64,000 nt of DNA from Mesorhizobium sp. B2-1-1. Lineage in GTDB: Bacteria; Pseudomonadota; Alphaproteobacteria; Rhizobiales; Rhizobiaceae. Both the position numbers and the translations under genes were made by a program. Location of the stretch: the NCBI RefSeq assembly GCF_006442975.2, contig NZ_CP083954.1, positions 2,177,501 to 2,241,500 on the forward strand, written 5' to 3'. Of this stretch, positions 34,860-44,164 are shown piece by piece; the stretch's first letter is position 1, and each line of letters opens with the position of its first letter. The notes beneath the pieces were generated by a model, which was not told the DNA's origin, made no database searches, and saw nothing but the letters and a program-made list of their open reading frames with translations.

Positions 34860-35654
34860 TCACGCCGGTTCGCTGCCTTGCGAGGCCTCATACAGTTTGG
34901 CCTCGGTGGCGAAGGAATAGATCATCACCGACATCGAATAGACGAAGCCGTGCCGGCCGCACAGGAAGTAGCGCTTGGCCAGATAGAATTTCAGGAAGTT
35001 GCCGAGCGGTGAAAGCACCAGCCGCACCAGGCCCGGCTTCTTGCCTTTCTCGACCAGGGTGGCCGCCTTGAGGCTGGAATAGGCATTTGCCCGGGCCAGA
35101 TCCTCCTCGACCGATATTTCGCGGCGATGCAGCAGCACGCCGTTTTCGATCGTGCTGGTCTCGCCGGAAACGCCGAAGGATTCATGGACCCGCGCGGTCA
35201 CGTCCATGGTCGCACCTTCCCGGCGGAAAAGCCGCAACAGCCTGTTGTGCAGCACCCAGCGATGGGCATAGCCGTAGCCCTTCAGCCAGTCGCGGCGGCG
35301 GATGTACCATCCGCTGATACCGGCGTTCGCCGTCTCGACCGCCGCCACGATCGACTGCCGCAGCCGGTCGTCGACGCGTTCGTCCGGGTCGATCGAAAGA
35401 CACCAGGGCTGCGTGGCGTGGTCGAGCGCGAATTGCCGCTGATGCGGAAAACCCGGCCAGCCATTGTGCAGCAGCTTTATCGGATAGCCCTCAGCGACAA
35501 ACTGCCGAACGATGTCCAACGTGGCGTCGGTGGAGCCTGAATCGACGATGACGATCTCGGCGCAAAAATCGATGCTTTCGAGGCACGGGCCGATCATATC
35601 GGCCTCGTTCATGCAGATGATGAGCGCCGAAATCGGGCTTGCAAACCTGGTCAT
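34860..35654 (-). CDS. Family 2 glycosyltransferase, WaaE/KdtX-like
   Basis: 264 residues from ATG 35654, which has GGAAGGG upstream. The GT2 domain starts SPISALIICMNEADMIGPCLESI, with VDSGSTDAT and the DxD-like SIDPDERV. Full-length resemblance is to WaaE-type LPS core beta-glucosyltransferases (RRRDWLKGYGYAHRW, LLRLFRREG, HESFGVSG). It probably extends the LPS inner core from the heptose made by the convergent cluster. A long-range inverted repeat lies in its leader. Confidence 0.85.
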   Translation of the reverse strand: MTRFASPISALIICMNEADMIGPCLESIDFCAEIVIVDSGSTDATLDIVRQFVAEGYPIKLLHNGWPGFPHQRQFALDHATQPWCLSIDPDERVDDRLRQSIVAAVETANAGISGWYIRRRDWLKGYGYAHRWVLHNRLLRLFRREGATMDVTARVHESFGVSGETSTIENGVLLHRREISVEEDLARANAYSSLKAATLVEKGKKPGLVRLVLSPLGNFLKFYLAKRYFLCGRHGFVYSMSVMIYSFATEAKLYEASQGSEPA

Positions 35655-35668
35655 GGTCCCTTCCACGG

Positions 35669-35740
35669 CGGATCGTCCTTGGAACTTACGCTGCTTGGGC
35701 AAGGAAACCAATCAGGCGCCAAATCGCACAGGACGATCCG
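35669..35740. repeat. 11-bp inverted repeat upstream of the glycosyltransferase gene
   Basis: CGGATCGTCCT at 35669-35679 and AGGACGATCCG at 35730-35740 are perfect complements, 50 bases apart, just upstream of the minus-strand ATG at 35654. They could form a leader stem-loop or paired protein sites. Confidence 0.4.
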
Positions 35741-35827
35741 GCTGCCTGCGCCTGTCCGTTATCAACGCGGCGGCGATGTGGCGAAATTCCGGAATTCGCT
35801 TTGGCCGGGCGCCGCAATCGATCGGCG

Positions 35828-36307
35828 TCACGGCCGCTCGAACGAGACCAACCCTTCATCCTTGACCCGGCGGATGGTGAGGGCTGTGCGCACCGTGTCG
35901 ACGTTCGGCGTGGAGGTCAGTTCCTCGATGACAAAGGTCTGGAAGGCGCCGAGGTCGCTTGCCACGCAGTGCAGGAGGAAATCGGATTCGCCCGACACCA
36001 TCCAGGCATCGCGTACGACCGGCCAGCCGCGCGTGCGCTCGGCGAAGATGCGAAGCTCGGCATCGGCCTGATGGTGCAGGCCGACCAGGCAGAAGGCGAC
36101 CACGTCGAGACCGAGCGCCGGCGCGTTGAGCAGCGCCCGATAGCCGCGAATGATGCCGGCTTCCTCCAGTCGCTTGACGCGGCGCAGGCAAGGTGGTGCC
36201 GAAATGCCGACGCGGTTCGACAGTTCGACATTGGTCATGCGTCCATCTGCCTGCAATTCGCGCAGGATCTTCCAGTCGATTGCGTCGAGGTCGGCCTTGA
36301 GCGGCAT
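35828..36307 (-). CDS. Lrp/AsnC-family transcriptional regulator
   Basis: 159 residues from ATG 36307. N-terminal HTH: LDAIDWKILRELQADGRMTNVELSNRVGISAPPCLRRVKRLEEAG (seen in segments), then a RAM effector-binding domain (VVAFCLVGLHHQADAELRIF; MVSGESDFLLHCVASDLGAF). Such proteins sense amino acids and regulate transport or metabolism. It is divergent from trxB. That pairing is frequent in related rhizobia (from memory). Confidence 0.9.
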   Translation of the reverse strand: MPLKADLDAIDWKILRELQADGRMTNVELSNRVGISAPPCLRRVKRLEEAGIIRGYRALLNAPALGLDVVAFCLVGLHHQADAELRIFAERTRGWPVVRDAWMVSGESDFLLHCVASDLGAFQTFVIEELTSTPNVDTVRTALTIRRVKDEGLVSFERP

Positions 36308-36557
36308 TTCGGGGCTTTCGATGATTGCGGGTGGCGAAAGAATCTTGCGGGATTTTGTAATTAAACGACTTTGCTGTCCACGCCATCCCCCACGCGGAAA
36401 TCCACGCAGCACCAGAGCGGTTCGCCCGGTGCGACAAAGCTTTCCGGGGACGAGCGCCAACTTGCCTTGCTGGCGTCGTGGGCAACACTTACATTACGCG
36501 CGACATCGACGAGTTTTCCATGCCGCAAACGCCGGCAGCCCTCCGCAGAGGCTTTTC

Positions 36558-37532
36558 ATGACCACCAAGCACGCGCCTGTCCTCATCATCGGTTCCGGCC
36601 CGGCCGGTTATACCGCGGCGATCTATGCCGCCCGCGCCATGCTGAAGCCGATGCTGGTCGCCGGCCTGCAGCAGGGGGGCCAGCTGATGATCACCACCGA
36701 CGTCGAGAACTATCCCGGTTTCGGCGAACCCATCCAGGGTCCGTGGTTGATGAGCGAGATGCTCAGGCAGGCAGAACATGTCGGCACCGACATCATCGCC
36801 GACATCATCACCGAGGTCGATCTCAACGTGCGGCCGTTCCGCGCAACGGGCGATTCCGGCACCGTCTACACGGCCGATGCCCTGATCATCGCCACCGGCG
36901 CGCAGGCCAAATGGCTTGGCATTCCGACCGAACAGACGTTCATGGGCTTCGGCGTATCGGCTTGCGCCACATGCGACGGCTTCTTCTACCGCGGCAAGGA
37001 TGTCGCGGTGGTCGGCGGCGGCAATTCGGCGGTGGAAGAAGCACTCTATCTGTCGAACCTCGCCAAGAGCGTGACGGTCATCCACAGGCGCTCGGACTTC
37101 CGCGCCGAACGCATCCTGCGCGAGCGGCTCTTGAAGAAGGACAATGTCCGCGTCATCTGGGACACGGTTGTCGACGAGATCACCGGCCGTCCGGGCAAGA
37201 CGCCACTGCCGCCTTCGGTCGAAGGGTTGAAGCTGCGCAACGTGGTGACGGGTGTCGAGACGCAGCTCGAGGTCGACGGCGTGTTCGTCGCGATCGGCCA
37301 TGCGCCGGCGGTCGAGCTGTTCGTCGGCAAGCTGAAGCAGAAGCCGAACGGCTATCTGTGGACGGCGCCGGATTCGACCCGCACCGACGTGCCCGGCGTG
37401 TTCGCCGCCGGCGACGTGACCGACGATATATACCGCCAGGCGGTGACTGCGGCGGGGCTGGGCTGCATGGCGGCGCTCGAGGCGGAGAAGTACCTGGCCG
37501 GCATCGAGGTGCATCGCGAGGCGGCCGAATAG
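36558..37532 (+). CDS. trxB: Thioredoxin reductase
   Basis: 324 residues from ATG 36558. FAD site IIGSGPAGYTAAIYAARA, redox-active CATC at residues 136-139, NADPH site VVGGGNSAVEEALYLSNLA with the 2'-phosphate-binding HRR, and the final FAD motif VFAAGDVTDDIYRQAVTAAGLG. It reduces thioredoxin with NADPH in the cytoplasm. The following lsrB gene, which encodes a redox-linked regulator, is its usual neighbour in rhizobia. Confidence 0.96.
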   Translation: MTTKHAPVLIIGSGPAGYTAAIYAARAMLKPMLVAGLQQGGQLMITTDVENYPGFGEPIQGPWLMSEMLRQAEHVGTDIIADIITEVDLNVRPFRATGDSGTVYTADALIIATGAQAKWLGIPTEQTFMGFGVSACATCDGFFYRGKDVAVVGGGNSAVEEALYLSNLAKSVTVIHRRSDFRAERILRERLLKKDNVRVIWDTVVDEITGRPGKTPLPPSVEGLKLRNVVTGVETQLEVDGVFVAIGHAPAVELFVGKLKQKPNGYLWTAPDSTRTDVPGVFAAGDVTDDIYRQAVTAAGLGCMAALEAEKYLAGIEVHREAAE

Positions 37533-37621
37533 CGGTTCGCAAACTGTTGAAAGAACGGCTTAGAAATGCCGTGTAAAAGCCTGATTTTTCATTCAGACGC
37601 CAAACAGGAACGAGGGGAATC

Positions 37622-38518
37622 ATGGCGTTGGACTGGGACAAGCTACGCGTGTTTCACGCTGCGGCGGAAGCGGGGTCGTTTACACATGCGGCCGAGACGC
37701 TGCACCTGTCGCAATCGGCGATTTCGCGCCAGGTCAGCGCGCTCGAGCACGATGTCGGCGTGCCGCTGTTCAACCGTCACGCCCGCGGCCTGGTGCTGAC
37801 CGAACAGGGCGAGATGCTGTTCCGCACGGCGCATGACGTGCTGATGAAGCTCGAGACCATCAAGTCGCGGCTGACCGAGACCAAGGACCGCCCCTCCGGC
37901 GTGCTCAGGGTCACGACCACGGTCGGGCTCGGCGCCGGCTGGCTGACCGAGCGCGTGCAGGAGTTCATCGAGCTCTATCCTGAAATCAGCCTGCAACTGA
38001 TCCTCGCCAACGAGGAGCTCGACCTCACCATGCGCCAGGCCGATTGCGCCATCCGGCTGCGCCAGCCGCAGCAGCCGGACCTTATCCAGCGCCGCCTGTT
38101 CACGGTGCATTTCCACCTCTATGCGTCGCCAGGCTATATCGCCAAGCATGGCAGGCCGGCTTCGGTGGCCGAGCTCAAGGCGCACCGCATCGTCACTTTC
38201 GGCGTGCCGGTGCCGGCGCATCTGTCGGAGCTGAACTGGCTGGAGACGGTCGGCGATTTCGAGGGCGGCCAGCGCGTGCCGACGCTGCAGATCAACGATA
38301 TATTGTCGATCAAGCGCGCGGTGCAGGGCGGCGCCGGCATCGCCATGCTGCCCGACTATGTCATCTCCAAGGATTCCGGCCTGGTGCAGCTCCTGCCGGA
38401 AACGGAGGTGCCTTCCTTCGACACCTATTTCGCCTACCCCGACGCGATGAAGAACCAGGCGAAGCTGCACGTGTTTCGCGACTTCATCATCGCCAAGGCG
38501 CGGAGCTGGTCGTATTGA
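37622..38518 (+). CDS. lsrB: LysR-family regulator LsrB/VtlR
   Basis: 298 residues. The N-terminus MALDWDKLRVFHAAAEAGSF with LHLSQSAISRQVSALE is that of LsrB (Sinorhizobium) and VtlR (Agrobacterium, Brucella). Those regulators control redox, LPS and membrane-transport genes and activate AbcR-type small RNAs. The position right after trxB and about 0.9 kb before two AbcR-like sRNAs supports the assignment. Only one Cys, C142 in QADCAIRL, is visible, fewer than I recall for the Sinorhizobium protein. Redox sensing, if any, would centre on that residue. Confidence 0.87.
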   Translation: MALDWDKLRVFHAAAEAGSFTHAAETLHLSQSAISRQVSALEHDVGVPLFNRHARGLVLTEQGEMLFRTAHDVLMKLETIKSRLTETKDRPSGVLRVTTTVGLGAGWLTERVQEFIELYPEISLQLILANEELDLTMRQADCAIRLRQPQQPDLIQRRLFTVHFHLYASPGYIAKHGRPASVAELKAHRIVTFGVPVPAHLSELNWLETVGDFEGGQRVPTLQINDILSIKRAVQGGAGIAMLPDYVISKDSGLVQLLPETEVPSFDTYFAYPDAMKNQAKLHVFRDFIIAKARSWSY

Positions 38519-38539
38519 CCCCGGAGATCGCGCAGACTC

Positions 38540-39037
38540 TCACCCCCGCCAGCGCGTCAGGCGGGGCAGCCAGGCGGGCACGTTGCGGCGGTAGGTTTCG
38601 TATTCATCGCCATAGCGGCGTGCGAGCGTCGGCTCCTCGTACAGCTTGACGAAGGTGGCCATGGCCGCGGCTGCCATGGCGGCGTAGGCGACAAGCGTCC
38701 AGCTTGAAAACAGCAGTGCCTGGCCGATGATGATCGACAGCACCGCCACATACATCGGATTGCGGACATGGCGGTAGAGCCCGCCGACCACCAGTCTCTC
38801 GGTCGGAGCGACCGGAGCAGGCGTGCCGAGGCCTTCAAGCGCAAAGCAGGCGAATGCATGCAGCAGCGCCGCCACGGCGACCGCGATGAGGATCCAGCCG
38901 AGCGGGGCAAGATCCGGCAGGCTCGACCATGGCCGGTCCCAGCGATCCGTCAGCAGCCACGGCACGAGGCCGGCGACGATACAGGGTGCCGCGATGAAGA
39001 ACGCAGCACTGCCGGCGATCGCCGAAAAGGTCCGCAT
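38540..39037 (-). CDS. Membrane methyltransferase, ICMT/PEMT-like
   Basis: 165 residues with about four TM helices. The C-terminal signature GLYRHVRNPMYVAV, then EEPTLARRYGDEYETYRRNVPAWLP, matches isoprenylcysteine carboxyl methyltransferase and phospholipid methyltransferase-like proteins that bind S-adenosylmethionine at the membrane. Substrate unknown in bacteria without prenylation; lipid or small-molecule methylation is possible. It lies convergent to lsrB and divergent from the sRNA genes. Confidence 0.82.
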   Translation of the reverse strand: MRTFSAIAGSAAFFIAAPCIVAGLVPWLLTDRWDRPWSSLPDLAPLGWILIAVAVAALLHAFACFALEGLGTPAPVAPTERLVVGGLYRHVRNPMYVAVLSIIIGQALLFSSWTLVAYAAMAAAAMATFVKLYEEPTLARRYGDEYETYRRNVPAWLPRLTRWRG

Positions 39038-39397
39038 TGCTTGTCTCCCGCCTGAAGCATGTCACGCCCAAACCGATTCCCGCGACGCGCGCAAGTCTTT
39101 GTTGTTCACGTCGCGGCCGAACCGAGGACACTTTGCGCGACATGCATTAGTTGCCTCGGAAATAAACGCCTGCTGCCTCATTCCACGCCATTGCGCATTT
39201 TTGACATTTCGGGATGAAAACCGAGCGTGATTCGCGATTCCGCCGTGACAATTGTCTCATTGCGGGTTCCGCTTCGGTGATTCTGCTGGTCCTATTGGGT
39301 CCAGAAATGGCTTAGACCACAGCCTGCGTCTTTTTGCATGCGTGTGTTGCAAAATAGATGCTTGTTTCTTGGGCATGATGAGCACATATATAGTTCA
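39038..39397. promoter_or_regulatory. Intergenic region upstream of the first AbcR-like sRNA
   Basis: About 360 bases without a gene. The last 40 bases hold CTTGTTT at 39361-39367 and CATATATA at 39385-39392, a plausible -35/-10 pair with 17-19-base spacing. Upstream dyads such as GCAT...ATGC around 39338-39362 could bind LsrB, but this is not demonstrable from the sequence alone. Confidence 0.45.
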
Positions 39398-39511
39398 TCT
39401 CCTGGGCGCGTTCTCCTCCCATTAGCGCCCTCGAGTGTTCCCCTCTGGAGGTTAGCCTTAACAGGCACTTCCAATCAAACTCAGCCGGATCTTCATTGAT
39501 CCGGCTTTTTT
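39398..39511 (+). ncRNA. abcR: AbcR-like (alpha-r15 family) trans-acting small RNA 1
   Basis: About 114 nt, 5' end approximate. Hairpin 1 pairs GGGCGC (39404-39409) with GCGCCC (39425-39430) and displays the unpaired UC-rich motif TTCTCCTCCCATTA, an anti-Shine-Dalgarno sequence typical of AbcR RNAs. A second pyrimidine motif (TTCCCCTC) follows. The terminator is AGCCGGATC/GATCCGGCT (9 bp) with six T. AbcR RNAs bind Hfq and repress many ABC-transporter mRNAs. Location near lsrB and a second homologue 200 bases on support the call. Confidence 0.78.
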
Positions 39512-39567
39512 GTTGCCCGGACGCTGCCGGAAGGGCGGGAAAATCCACCGAAATAGCCACGTAACAG

Positions 39568-39594
39568 TGACATGTAACCTCTGGTAACATGTCA
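39568..39594. promoter_or_regulatory. Long inverted repeat between the two sRNA genes (candidate LysR operator)
   Basis: TGACATGTAACC (39568-39579) and GGTAACATGTCA (39583-39594) match as a dyad at 11 of 12 positions around a TCT centre. It is too A/T-interrupted and lacks a T-run, so it is not a terminator. It lies upstream of the second sRNA, where an activator such as LsrB/VtlR would bind. Confidence 0.5.
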
Positions 39595-39694
39595 AAGGCG
39601 CTCGGCTCCTGCTAAGCAGATCATAGGACGCGGTGTGGTCGGACGGGAGATGGGGGCATCACTCGGACGATCCGGGCTCAGGCGGCTACCGCGT

Positions 39695-39810
39695 CCGAAC
39701 CTTCTTCCGCCGAAGCGGCGACTTCAAGATGCGGCGGACCTGCCGTTTCTCCTCCCAAGAAAACGGTCCGCAAACAAAACGGCGTCCGGCCCCCCCGGGC
39801 GTCGTTTTTT
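39695..39810 (+). ncRNA. abcR: AbcR-like (alpha-r15 family) trans-acting small RNA 2
   Basis: The 5' end is uncertain (39690-39725). A stem of GCGGA/TCCGC and CCGTTT/AAACGG (39734-39771) exposes the loop CTCCTCCCAAGA, the same anti-Shine-Dalgarno motif as sRNA 1. The terminator pairs ACGGCGTCCGG with CCGGGCGTCGT (11 bp with two G-U pairs), followed by six T at 39805-39810. Tandem, structurally matched AbcR copies are characteristic of Hyphomicrobiales. No strong promoter is seen by eye. Confidence 0.7.
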
Positions 39811-39822
39811 GTTTTTGTTTGC

Positions 39823-39849
39823 GCCCTCTCGAACAAGGTTCGAGAGGGC
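39823..39849. other. Perfect 12-bp hairpin between sRNA 2 and the EF-G-like gene
   Basis: GCCCTCTCGAAC and GTTCGAGAGGGC pair perfectly around AAG. It lies downstream of two converging transcripts. Neither strand has a T-run directly after it, so it may be a backup terminator or an RNA 3'-end stabiliser. Confidence 0.45.
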
Positions 39850-39917
39850 ACTCACCCAAATCTTTGTGGATGTCGATGTCCCAAAGCCGAGATCACTTTA
39901 GACGACATGCATCAGTA

Positions 39918-41969
39918 TCAGGCTGCCTTGCCGTTGGCATTCATCGCTTCGTCGGCGAGCCGGCCGGTGAGTTCGGCCATGTGGTCGAAGACGGCGCGGT
40001 AGCTGGCGACGCCCGAGGTGGCCGAGCGCAGCTCGATGATCAGATCGCCGATCTCGGATTGCGGCATGGTCGCCTCGACGACATCCCATCCTGGCCAGCC
40101 GGGCCGCGCGTCGTAGCCGAGGATCTGGCCGCGCCGCTGCGGGATCAGCGCGATGATCTTCGAGGTCGCATCGGAGGGCGTCACGATCTCGACCTTCATC
40201 ACTGGCTCTAGGAGCACGGGCGAACAGCCCGCCATGCCTTCCTTCATGGCAAGCTTGGCCGCCATCTGGAAGGCCATGTCGGAGGAATCGACCGCGTGGT
40301 AGGAGCCGTCCGACAGGTTGACGGCGACGTCGACGACGGGAAAGCCGAGCGGGCCCGACTTCAGGTAATCGCGTATGCCGCTTTCGACCGACTGGATGTA
40401 GGTCTTGGGCACCACGCCGCCGGTGATGGTATCGGTGAACTGGAAACCTGCGCCGCGCGGCAGCGGCTTTATCTCGATCACCACATCGCCGAACTGGCCG
40501 TGGCCGCCGGACTGCTTCTTGTGGCGGCCGCGCTGCTGCGCCGATTTGCGGATAGTCTCGCGGTAGGGCACCGCCGGCGGATGGCCTTCGACCGGAATCT
40601 GGTTCTTGCCCTCGAGCCGTTCGCGTACGACGCGCAGGTGCATTTCTCCATGGCCCGACAGCACGGTCTCGGCCGAGTCCTGGTTATGATGCAGGCTGAG
40701 CGAGGGATCTTCTTCGGCCAGCCGTTGGATGGCGGCCGACATCTTCACCTCGTCCTTGCGCTCCTTCGGCCGCAAGGCGAAAGCGAAGACAGGCTGCGGC
40801 GGCTCGAACTGTAGCAGCGGCTTCATGCCGCCCTTGGCCGAGGTCAGCGTCTGGCCGGTCTTGACCGCGTCCAGCTTGCCGAGCGCGACCGTGTCGCCGG
40901 TCTTCGCCGCGGTGAGCTTCGACTGGTCCTTGCCAAGCATCCTGTAGATGCCGGACACCTTTGCCATGTCGCCGCCGGGCAGCCAGAGCTCGGAGCCATC
41001 GGCGACTTGTCCCGAAAGGATGCGCGACACGGACAATTTGCCTCCATGCGGCGTATGGATGGTCTTCATCACCTGAACCACGGTCGCGTTGCCTTCGGGG
41101 GCGCCGAGCCGTTTGCGGGTCGCGTCGATGTCGGGCGCATCATGGCGGATCGCCTTCAGGAGACGCAGCACGCCATTGCCTTTCTCTGCGGTGCCGATCA
41201 GCACCGGCGTGACGGCGCCGTCGCGCAGGTCCGCGGCAAGATCGTCGAAGACCGCGTCCTTGGGCGGCTCGATCTCCTCGAGCAGCTGTTCCATCAACTG
41301 GTCGTCATGGTCGGCCAGCCTTTCCAGCATCGAAAAACGGGCTTCCAGCTCGCGCGCCTTTTCGTCGCCAGGTATCTGGGCCACCTCGCTCTCGGCATAT
41401 TCGCGGTAGATGTAGGCGCGTTCCAGCGCCAGGTCGATCGAGCCGATGACGACGCCGTCCTTGCGCAGCGGTATCTGGCGCAGAAGCAACGGCACCGCAC
41501 TTGCCGGCTGCAGCATCTTCAACGTGTCGCGCACGCCCGCGATCGCCTTGTCGACCTTGTTGAGAAACAGGATGCGCGGCACGCCGAGATCGTCGAGCTT
41601 GCGCATGATGAGCTGGAGGGCGGGAATCTTCTTTTCGTCGGCTTCGGCGACGACCACTGCGAGGTCGCTGGCGGCCAGCACCGGTTCGGCCTCGAAGGAG
41701 AATTCGATCGATCCGGGACAGTCGACGAAGGTGAACTGCTCGCCCATGAATTCTGTGGTGGCGAAGGTCGCCTCGACGCTCATGGCGTGCGCGCGCGCCT
41801 CGGGCGAATGATCTGAAACGGTGTTTCCTGAGGAAACCGGGTTCTGGCGGGGAATGGCGCCCGTGCGGGCCAATATGGCTTCGAGAAGTGTCGTCTTACC
41901 GCTTGCGAAGGGACCGACTATGGCAATGCATTTCGGTCCCGTGCGTCGTCCTCCGGCGCGATTACCCAT
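39918..41969 (-). CDS. Elongation factor G-like GTPase
   Basis: 683 residues from ATG 41969, which has GGAGGT upstream. All EF-G domains can be followed (GTPase, domain II near SRILSGQVADGSELWLPGG, domain IV with HKKQSGGHGQFGDV, domain V at the end). The P-loop is GPFASGKT (19-26) and NKVD is at 137-140. The G3 motif reads DCPGS, with Ser87 where translational GTPases have the catalytic His. This divergent 'EF-G-like' type accompanies true FusA in many rhizobia. Its role is not established; it may act in ribosome stress or recycling and may hydrolyse GTP slowly. Confidence 0.85.
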   Translation of the reverse strand: MGNRAGGRRTGPKCIAIVGPFASGKTTLLEAILARTGAIPRQNPVSSGNTVSDHSPEARAHAMSVEATFATTEFMGEQFTFVDCPGSIEFSFEAEPVLAASDLAVVVAEADEKKIPALQLIMRKLDDLGVPRILFLNKVDKAIAGVRDTLKMLQPASAVPLLLRQIPLRKDGVVIGSIDLALERAYIYREYAESEVAQIPGDEKARELEARFSMLERLADHDDQLMEQLLEEIEPPKDAVFDDLAADLRDGAVTPVLIGTAEKGNGVLRLLKAIRHDAPDIDATRKRLGAPEGNATVVQVMKTIHTPHGGKLSVSRILSGQVADGSELWLPGGDMAKVSGIYRMLGKDQSKLTAAKTGDTVALGKLDAVKTGQTLTSAKGGMKPLLQFEPPQPVFAFALRPKERKDEVKMSAAIQRLAEEDPSLSLHHNQDSAETVLSGHGEMHLRVVRERLEGKNQIPVEGHPPAVPYRETIRKSAQQRGRHKKQSGGHGQFGDVVIEIKPLPRGAGFQFTDTITGGVVPKTYIQSVESGIRDYLKSGPLGFPVVDVAVNLSDGSYHAVDSSDMAFQMAAKLAMKEGMAGCSPVLLEPVMKVEIVTPSDATSKIIALIPQRRGQILGYDARPGWPGWDVVEATMPQSEIGDLIIELRSATSGVASYRAVFDHMAELTGRLADEAMNANGKAA

Positions 41970-42293
41970 GACTGACCTCCACTCAGGCGTTTCCCTGGGG
42001 ACCGACTGGCATTCATGGTTCAGGCCAAGGTCAGTCGGTCCTGAGCGGCGGCCGGCCTGTTCGACCGTCGCGGGCGGGCTTGTCTTCAACCGGCCCAAAG
42101 GTATCGTCCCACTTGTTTGCCGGCAGGGCAAGGAAAATAGGTAGCCTCAGGGCTGAGCGCGCGGTGCGGTTGCCGCTGACTTGCAAGCCGAACAGACCGG
42201 TTGCGTCGACGGCCATATCGGCCGAAACTAGGGTCTCGAAAGAAGAGCGGCGTCGCCGCCGCCCGCATCGCCACCAGTTCCAGGGATCGAACG

Positions 42294-42689
42294 ATGAAGA
42301 TCATTGCTTGCGGCAGCACGCCGACCGTCATCGCGCCGGAAAAGTACTTCACCGGCCGGGTGCTGCAGACGCCGATCATCGAGAAGGAGGCTCCGGCACG
42401 GCTGCGGGCGACATTGGTCAGCTTCGATCCGGGCGCGCGGACCCACTGGCACACGCATCCGCTTGGCCAGACGCTGTACGTCACGTCGGGTGCCGGCCTC
42501 GCCCAGACCTGGGGCGGTCTCATCCAGGAGATCAGGGCAGGGGACGTCATCTCGTTCGCGCCAGGCGAAAAGCACTGGCATGGGGCCGGGCCGAAAACGG
42601 CGATGACGCATATAGCGATGCAGGAAGCGCTCGAGGGCGTGCATGCCGACTGGCTGGAAGCGGTGACGCCGGCCCAATATGGCGGCTGA
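42294..42689 (+). CDS. Small cupin-domain protein
   Basis: 131 residues from ATG 42294. A single conserved beta-barrel has cupin motif 1 DPGARTHWHTHPLGQTLYV (metal ligands His, His, Glu/Gln-like) and motif 2 GDVISFAPGEKHWHGAG. Relatives of this type are annotated as carboxymuconolactone-decarboxylase-associated cupins or quercetin-dioxygenase-like proteins; catalytic activity is uncertain. Cytoplasmic. Confidence 0.82.
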   Translation: MKIIACGSTPTVIAPEKYFTGRVLQTPIIEKEAPARLRATLVSFDPGARTHWHTHPLGQTLYVTSGAGLAQTWGGLIQEIRAGDVISFAPGEKHWHGAGPKTAMTHIAMQEALEGVHADWLEAVTPAQYGG

Positions 42690-42710
42690 GTACCGTGTCG
42701 AGCCGATCTA

Positions 42711-42740
42711 AAAACCCGGCGTTTGGCCGGGTTTTGTTTT
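42711..42740. terminator. Bidirectional terminator between convergent genes
   Basis: AAAACCCGGC (42711-42720) and GCCGGGTTTT (42726-42735) pair over 10 bp with a GTTTG loop. T-rich sequence follows on the plus strand, and the A-rich 5' arm serves the opposite strand. It separates the cupin gene from the aminotransferase gene. Confidence 0.8.
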
Positions 42741-42745
42741 CACGA

Positions 42746-43972
<1,227 letters not shown>

Positions 43973-44062
43973 TCAGCGCGGCCAGGAGCGGCCGCGGCGC
44001 TTCTCATGTCGCATCATTCCCGTGAGTGCAAGCATTGTCGGCTGGGCCAGTGCCGCAAGGAG

Positions 44063-44100
44063 GTTAATGAGCCGTGATCGGCAACAGAAAGTTCATTAAC
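44063..44100 (+). promoter_or_regulatory. 10-codon leader ORF and inverted repeat upstream of the EAL genes
   Basis: AAGGAGG is followed at 44067 by ATG AGC CGT... TAA, encoding MSRDRQQKVH. Its ribosome site is the best in the neighbourhood. The same stretch is bounded by a perfect 8-bp inverted repeat, GTTAATGA (44063-44070) and TCATTAAC (44093-44100). It could be a leader peptide or operator for the two EAL genes, or chance. Confidence 0.35.
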
Positions 44101-44164
44101 GGGCGGTAGAGGCTTGCGTGGCAGGATCGTAACCCAATTGCGCCAGTTCGCGGAGCGAGGAACC

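Noticed and set aside
39292..39590. Minus-strand frames across the first sRNA
   Set aside because: They have no ribosome sites, read through a terminator hairpin and are antisense to a well-structured RNA.
39823..39849. Perfect hairpin as an intrinsic terminator of the EF-G-like gene
   Set aside because: The minus strand continues GCAAAC with no T-run, so I list it only as a hairpin.
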